Part shown: positions 5,914 through 8,207 of the stretch, piece by piece
How the letters are laid out: each line of letters opens with the position of its first letter
How positions within the stretch are numbered: the first letter of the stretch is position 1
Assembly: GCA_025455205.1 (NCBI GenBank)
Contig: JALOMZ010000065.1
Span: 1-8,207, forward strand
DNA: 8,207 nt
Reading direction: 5' to 3'
Source: Chitinophagaceae bacterium
Lineage (GTDB): Bacteria; Bacteroidota; Bacteroidia; Chitinophagales; Chitinophagaceae
Program-made: the position numbers and the translations under genes
The notes under the pieces: model-generated
The model's input: only the letters and a program-made list of their open reading frames with translations
Told to the model about the DNA's origin: nothing
Databases searched by the model: none

Positions 5914-6835
5914 CAGGCCATCGTAACAATTGCAGGAAATTCTGGTTGGCCAGGTAAACACCGGCCAGTATCACCAGCAGGGCTATCATTTGCAGCAGGG
6001 TCACCTCTTCGCCATAGGTAAGTCCCCACCCCATAGCCACAAAGGGGATGCCATAAGTAACGAGTGAGGCAAACACAATGCCTGCTCGTTTTACCAATAC
6101 ATAGAATAGTATCGATGCCAGTGCCGTGCCCAGAACGCCCAGGGTGGAAGCGGCGGCGGTAGCCTTCAGGATGGAAGGATCTGAAAATGGAAGATGGAAG
6201 AATCCGCTGGCATACAAAACGGCGGCAGAAGGTATAATGAGAAAGGCGAATGCCAGGGTGGCAATATCCAGTGAGGGCACCTGCAACAGACGCTGCCGCA
6301 CCATATTCACATTCAGGCCATAACAAACGGTGGCCAACACGGCCAGCATGCCATAACCAAAGGAGCCTGCGCGGCCCGATGAGCCGCCAGCAAACAACAG
6401 GAGGCAGCCGCCAAAGCCCACCACAATGCCCAGCCATTTGTACATGGGGATGCTTGCCCCGTAAAAAATGGTGGCAATGAGCAGGGTGAATAGCGGGGTC
6501 ATGGCATTGATGGTGCCCGCCAGGGCGCTGTCAACCCGGGTTTCTGCTATGCAGAACAGGAAGGCCGGAAAGAAACTGCCCAGCAGCCCGGAGAGCAGGA
6601 TATACCAACCGGTGGTGCGCGACTGCAGCCGCCGGATGGCGCCAGGTACAAAGGGAATCAGCACCACTGCAGCGCTCAGCATGCGCAGGGCGGCTACCTG
6701 GTAGGCCGACAAAAGGGAAGCACCCTGGGTATTGAACATGCCCAGTTTCATGAGGATGAACGAACTGCCCCAGATCAGGCACAAGACCGAAAAAAGTGCC
6801 CAGGAAAGGAGGGATGGTCCCCCGGTTTGCTTCAT
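5888..6835 (-). CDS. EamA/DMT-superfamily transporter
   Basis: A 315-residue inner-membrane protein with about ten hydrophobic segments, the size and layout of the two-repeat EamA family. These proteins export or import small metabolites such as amino acids, cysteine pathway metabolites or nucleosides; members are hard to assign to a substrate. Seen: the N-terminal CLIWGSSFILMKLG (about 19-32), whose W-G-S-S-F is a family hallmark; P-L-F-T-L-L-I-A (about 114-121) closing repeat one; G-Y-G-M-L-A-V-L-A opening repeat two near 160; and LGTALASILFYVLVKRAG (about 235-252), typical of repeat two. The frame could begin at TTG 6844, but ATG 6835 gives MKQTGG directly before the first helix and is preferred. 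It is convergent with frr and divergent from mscL. Substrate unknown. Confidence 0.88.
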   Translation of the reverse strand: MKQTGGPSLLSWALFSVLCLIWGSSFILMKLGMFNTQGASLLSAYQVAALRMLSAAVVLIPFVPGAIRRLQSRTTGWYILLSGLLGSFFPAFLFCIAETRVDSALAGTINAMTPLFTLLIATIFYGASIPMYKWLGIVVGFGGCLLLFAGGSSGRAGSFGYGMLAVLATVCYGLNVNMVRQRLLQVPSLDIATLAFAFLIIPSAAVLYASGFFHLPFSDPSILKATAAASTLGVLGTALASILFYVLVKRAGIVFASLVTYGIPFVAMGWGLTYGEEVTLLQMIALLVILAGVYLANQNFLQLLRWPEKKHPAEP

Positions 6836-6841
6836 ATCATG

Positions 6842-6849
6842 CAATACTA
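6842..6849 (-). promoter_or_regulatory. weak candidate -7 element for the EamA gene
   Basis: The minus strand reads TAGTATTG, one base off TAnnTTTG. It ends only seven bases before the ATG at 6835, so the transcript would be nearly leaderless. It overlaps the alternative TTG at 6844, which would make that start impossible. No supporting -33 element is clear. Confidence 0.25.
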
Positions 6850-6886
6850 TCGGTTAGATTCGAAAAAATGGAACACAATTCCTGCC

Positions 6887-6901
6887 GGGAATCAGATTCC
6901 C
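6887..6901. promoter_or_regulatory. perfect 15-bp palindrome, operator-like
   Basis: GGGAATC-A-GATTCCC is a perfect 7+1+7 palindrome in the 110-base gap between the divergent EamA and mscL genes. The one-base centre is too short for an RNA hairpin with full pairing, so a dimeric DNA-binding protein site is more likely than a terminator. It lies just upstream of the candidate mscL -7 region. No regulator gene is in the window. Confidence 0.4.
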
Positions 6902-6902
6902 T

Positions 6903-6910
6903 TATCTTAA
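6903..6910 (+). promoter_or_regulatory. weak candidate -7 element for mscL
   Basis: TATCTTAA matches the first six defined positions of TAnnTTTG poorly at its end. It abuts the palindrome at 6887-6901 and would give a leader of about 30 bases that is very A/T-rich before the ATG at 6946. The call rests mainly on position. Confidence 0.25.
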
Positions 6911-6945
6911 ATGGGTTATTTTTAAACCAAACCAAAATCTAAAAA

Positions 6946-7365
6946 ATGAGCTGGATTAAAGAATTCAAGGATTTCGCCTCCAGGGGCAACCTGGTAGATG
7001 TAGCCGTTGCCTTTGTAATGGGTGGCGCTTTTGGCAAAGTGGTTACTTCATTCACCAACGATATTGTGGCCCCATTGATCACCCTCCTCACCGGTGGCGT
7101 GGATTTCTCCAAAAAAGAGATCGTTTTACGTGCCGCCAAACCGGTGTTGAACGAAGCAGGAGAAGTTACACAGACCATCGAGGCCGTCACCCTCAAGTGG
7201 GGTGCGCTGGTAACAGCTGCCATTGATTTCATCATTGTGGCCTTTGCCATGTTTCTGGTTATCAAAGCCATCAACAGCCTGCGTAAGAAACAGGAAGCAG
7301 CCCCGGCCGGACCCTCGTCTACTGATCAGCTGCTGATGGAAATCCGCGATGCCCTGAAAAAATAG
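6946..7365 (+). CDS. mscL: large-conductance mechanosensitive channel MscL
   Basis: The 139-residue product is close to the E. coli length of 136. MscL is a homopentameric inner-membrane channel that opens under membrane tension to relieve osmotic downshock. Seen in order: an N-terminal amphipathic helix (MSWIKEFKDFASRG, 1-14), TM1 with NLVDVAVAFVMGGAFGKVV (about 15-33), and the N-D-I-V-A-P-L end of TM1. A periplasmic loop follows (about 50-84), slightly longer than in E. coli. TM2 is F-I-I-V-A-F-A-M-F-L-V-I-K-A-I-N (about 95-110), then a basic linker and a C-terminal bundle helix (about 125-138, LLMEIRDALKK) matching the E. coli pattern. Aligned to E. coli, the gate positions L19, G22 and V23 read V, A and F here. 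The gene stands alone between divergent and downstream genes. Confidence 0.96.
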   Translation: MSWIKEFKDFASRGNLVDVAVAFVMGGAFGKVVTSFTNDIVAPLITLLTGGVDFSKKEIVLRAAKPVLNEAGEVTQTIEAVTLKWGALVTAAIDFIIVAFAMFLVIKAINSLRKKQEAAPAGPSSTDQLLMEIRDALKK

Positions 7366-7391
7366 TATCGCTCTTTTTTCCTTTTCCAGTG

Positions 7392-7418
7392 CATCGGAGG
7401 GCAGCCAGTTTTCCGATG
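7392..7418 (+). other. hairpin downstream of mscL
   Basis: CATCGGA at 7392-7398 pairs with TCCGATG at 7412-7418 around a 13-base loop. It is not directly followed by a T run; the nearest is TTTTT at 7435-7439, and a T-rich stretch precedes it at 7372-7386. It may be a weak terminator for mscL or an mRNA 3' structure. It lies in the 87-base gap before the next gene. Confidence 0.3.
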
Positions 7419-7452
7419 GAGGCCGCTGCATACATTTTTGACAACCATAATC

Positions 7453-8207
7453 ATGCATATGACATTCCGCTTTTTGTTCGTTGCTGTCCTGCTGTTTCCG
7501 GCAGCCGGCACCAACAGCCTGTGGGCACAGAAAACAGCCACCCAACTGGTTGACGAGCAGACCAAATCCAAGGCCATTGCGGCCGATACCTCCAAGAAAA
7601 AACCCTGGAAAATAGGGGGTGCCATCACTTTCAACCTTACCCAGCAAAACAGCGCCTACTGGATTGGGGTGCAGGAGAGTTTTGCGCTGAACGTAGGCCT
7701 GGCCACCGATATCTATGCCAACCGTTCCTGGAAAAGAGGCACCTGGGACAACACATTCAAGGCCAGCTATGCTTACCAGAATAACCAAACCCAGGGGTTA
7801 CGGAAAACGGCTGATTTCTTTGACCTGTATTCCAAGTACGGGCACAGTATCAATGAGCAAAAGACCTTGTCGGCGGCTGGTATATTTAACCTGCGATCAC
7901 AATTTACCGATGGATTCGACTATTCTCAGGACCCTGTGAGGCGTACTTCTGACTTTTTTGCCCCTGCCAATGTATTGCTTACCGTGGGCCTTGATTGGAA
8001 GCCCGCAAAATACTTCAGCCTTTATTTTTCACCGTTTGCCAGTCGCTGGGTAATAGTAAGCAACGATCCTTACAGCTATTCGGTACCCGGTGGGGCTGGT
8101 CAAAAGCCCATTTCGGAACTGTATGGCGTTGACCCCGAAGAAAAAGTGGATGCCCAGTTCGGTGCCTTCCTAAGTGCCAACTTCAATAAAGACATCGCCA
8201 AAAACCT
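7453..8207 (+). CDS. secreted DUF3078-like protein (partial, 3' end missing)
   Basis: The frame is open from the ATG at 7453 to the right edge (251 codons). A second ATG at 7459 is an equally possible start. Seen: a signal peptide at about 1-26, with a hydrophobic core RFLFVAVLLFPAAG and an A-Q end typical of Bacteroidota exported proteins. A short lysine-rich linker follows, then alternating strands rich in aromatic residues. The segment from W-K-I-G-G-A-I-T-F-N-L-T-Q through Y-W-I-G-V to RGTWDNTFKASYAYQ, then LRKTADFFDLYSKYGHSI and LRSQFTDGFDY, follows the pattern I recall for DUF3078: Q-x-N-W, W-D-N, R-K-T-D-D, K-Y-G, T-Q-F-x-x-G-Y. The family is Bacteroidota-specific and probably forms an outer-membrane beta barrel; its function is not known. 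A plain hypothetical outer-membrane protein is the alternative. Confidence 0.7.
   Translation, partial: MHMTFRFLFVAVLLFPAAGTNSLWAQKTATQLVDEQTKSKAIAADTSKKKPWKIGGAITFNLTQQNSAYWIGVQESFALNVGLATDIYANRSWKRGTWDNTFKASYAYQNNQTQGLRKTADFFDLYSKYGHSINEQKTLSAAGIFNLRSQFTDGFDYSQDPVRRTSDFFAPANVLLTVGLDWKPAKYFSLYFSPFASRWVIVSNDPYSYSVPGGAGQKPISELYGVDPEEKVDAQFGAFLSANFNKDIAKN

Noticed and set aside
7372..7386. T-rich stretch after mscL as an intrinsic terminator
   Set aside because: No stable stem precedes it; the only nearby hairpin (7392-7418) comes after it.
7126..7788. 220-residue minus-strand open frame over mscL and the start of the DUF3078-like gene
   Set aside because: It crosses two supported genes and the gap between them, with no recognisable features.
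1..8207. A new defence, mobile or secondary-metabolite system
   Set aside because: Every gene is a recognisable housekeeping, envelope or transport family; there are no transposase, integrase, nuclease, toxin or synthase genes, no repeat arrays and no marked shift in base composition.

Overview
The window looks like ordinary core chromosome from a Bacteroidota bacterium, most likely near Chitinophagaceae. Four things point there. The TPP-binding half of transketolase is a separate short gene. The last gene resembles the Bacteroidota-specific DUF3078 family. Several start regions carry the TAnnTTTG-type -7 element of this phylum instead of a clear Shine-Dalgarno sequence. The base composition is moderately GC-rich. 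I see no tRNA, rRNA, CRISPR array, insertion sequence, phage gene or integration site.

Layout: (1) 1-1041, minus strand, the N-terminal membrane half of an MsbA-like ABC exporter that runs off the left edge. (2) 1042-1215, a divergent intergenic region with nested inverted repeats on the exporter side. (3) 1216-2877, plus strand, rbfA followed by a LolC/LolE-like FtsX-family permease, probably one operon. (4) 2878-2974, a bidirectional hairpin terminator between convergent genes. (5) 2975-3814, minus strand, transketolase N-terminal subunit. (6) 3815-4046, divergent promoters. (7) 4047-5177, plus strand, a WecA/TagO-type polyprenyl-phosphate sugar-1-phosphate transferase. (8) 5275-5838, plus strand, frr, with its own promoter and terminator. 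(9) 5888-6835, minus strand, an EamA/DMT-family transporter convergent with frr. (10) 6836-6945, a divergent region with a perfect odd-length palindrome. (11) 6946-7365, plus strand, mscL. (12) 7453-8207, plus strand, a partial secreted DUF3078-like protein cut by the right edge.

The genes do not form one pathway. They cover translation (RbfA in 30S maturation, RRF in ribosome recycling), the envelope (MsbA-like exporter, LolC/E-like permease, WecA-like transferase, MscL, DUF3078 protein), central carbon metabolism (transketolase) and metabolite transport (EamA). I found no convincing new multi-gene system. The points most worth a second look are small-scale: an apparent extended -7 motif shared by four promoters, alternative hairpins in the exporter leader, a hairpin directly before the frr start, an operator-like palindrome between the EamA gene and mscL, a transketolase half with no partner beside it, and a TTG-started permease that shares its reading frame with rbfA.

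Four starts differ from the longest open frame or need care: transketolase (3814 rather than 3835), WecA-like (4047 rather than 3771), EamA (ATG 6835 rather than TTG 6844) and the FtsX-like permease (TTG 1651, with no in-frame ATG upstream).
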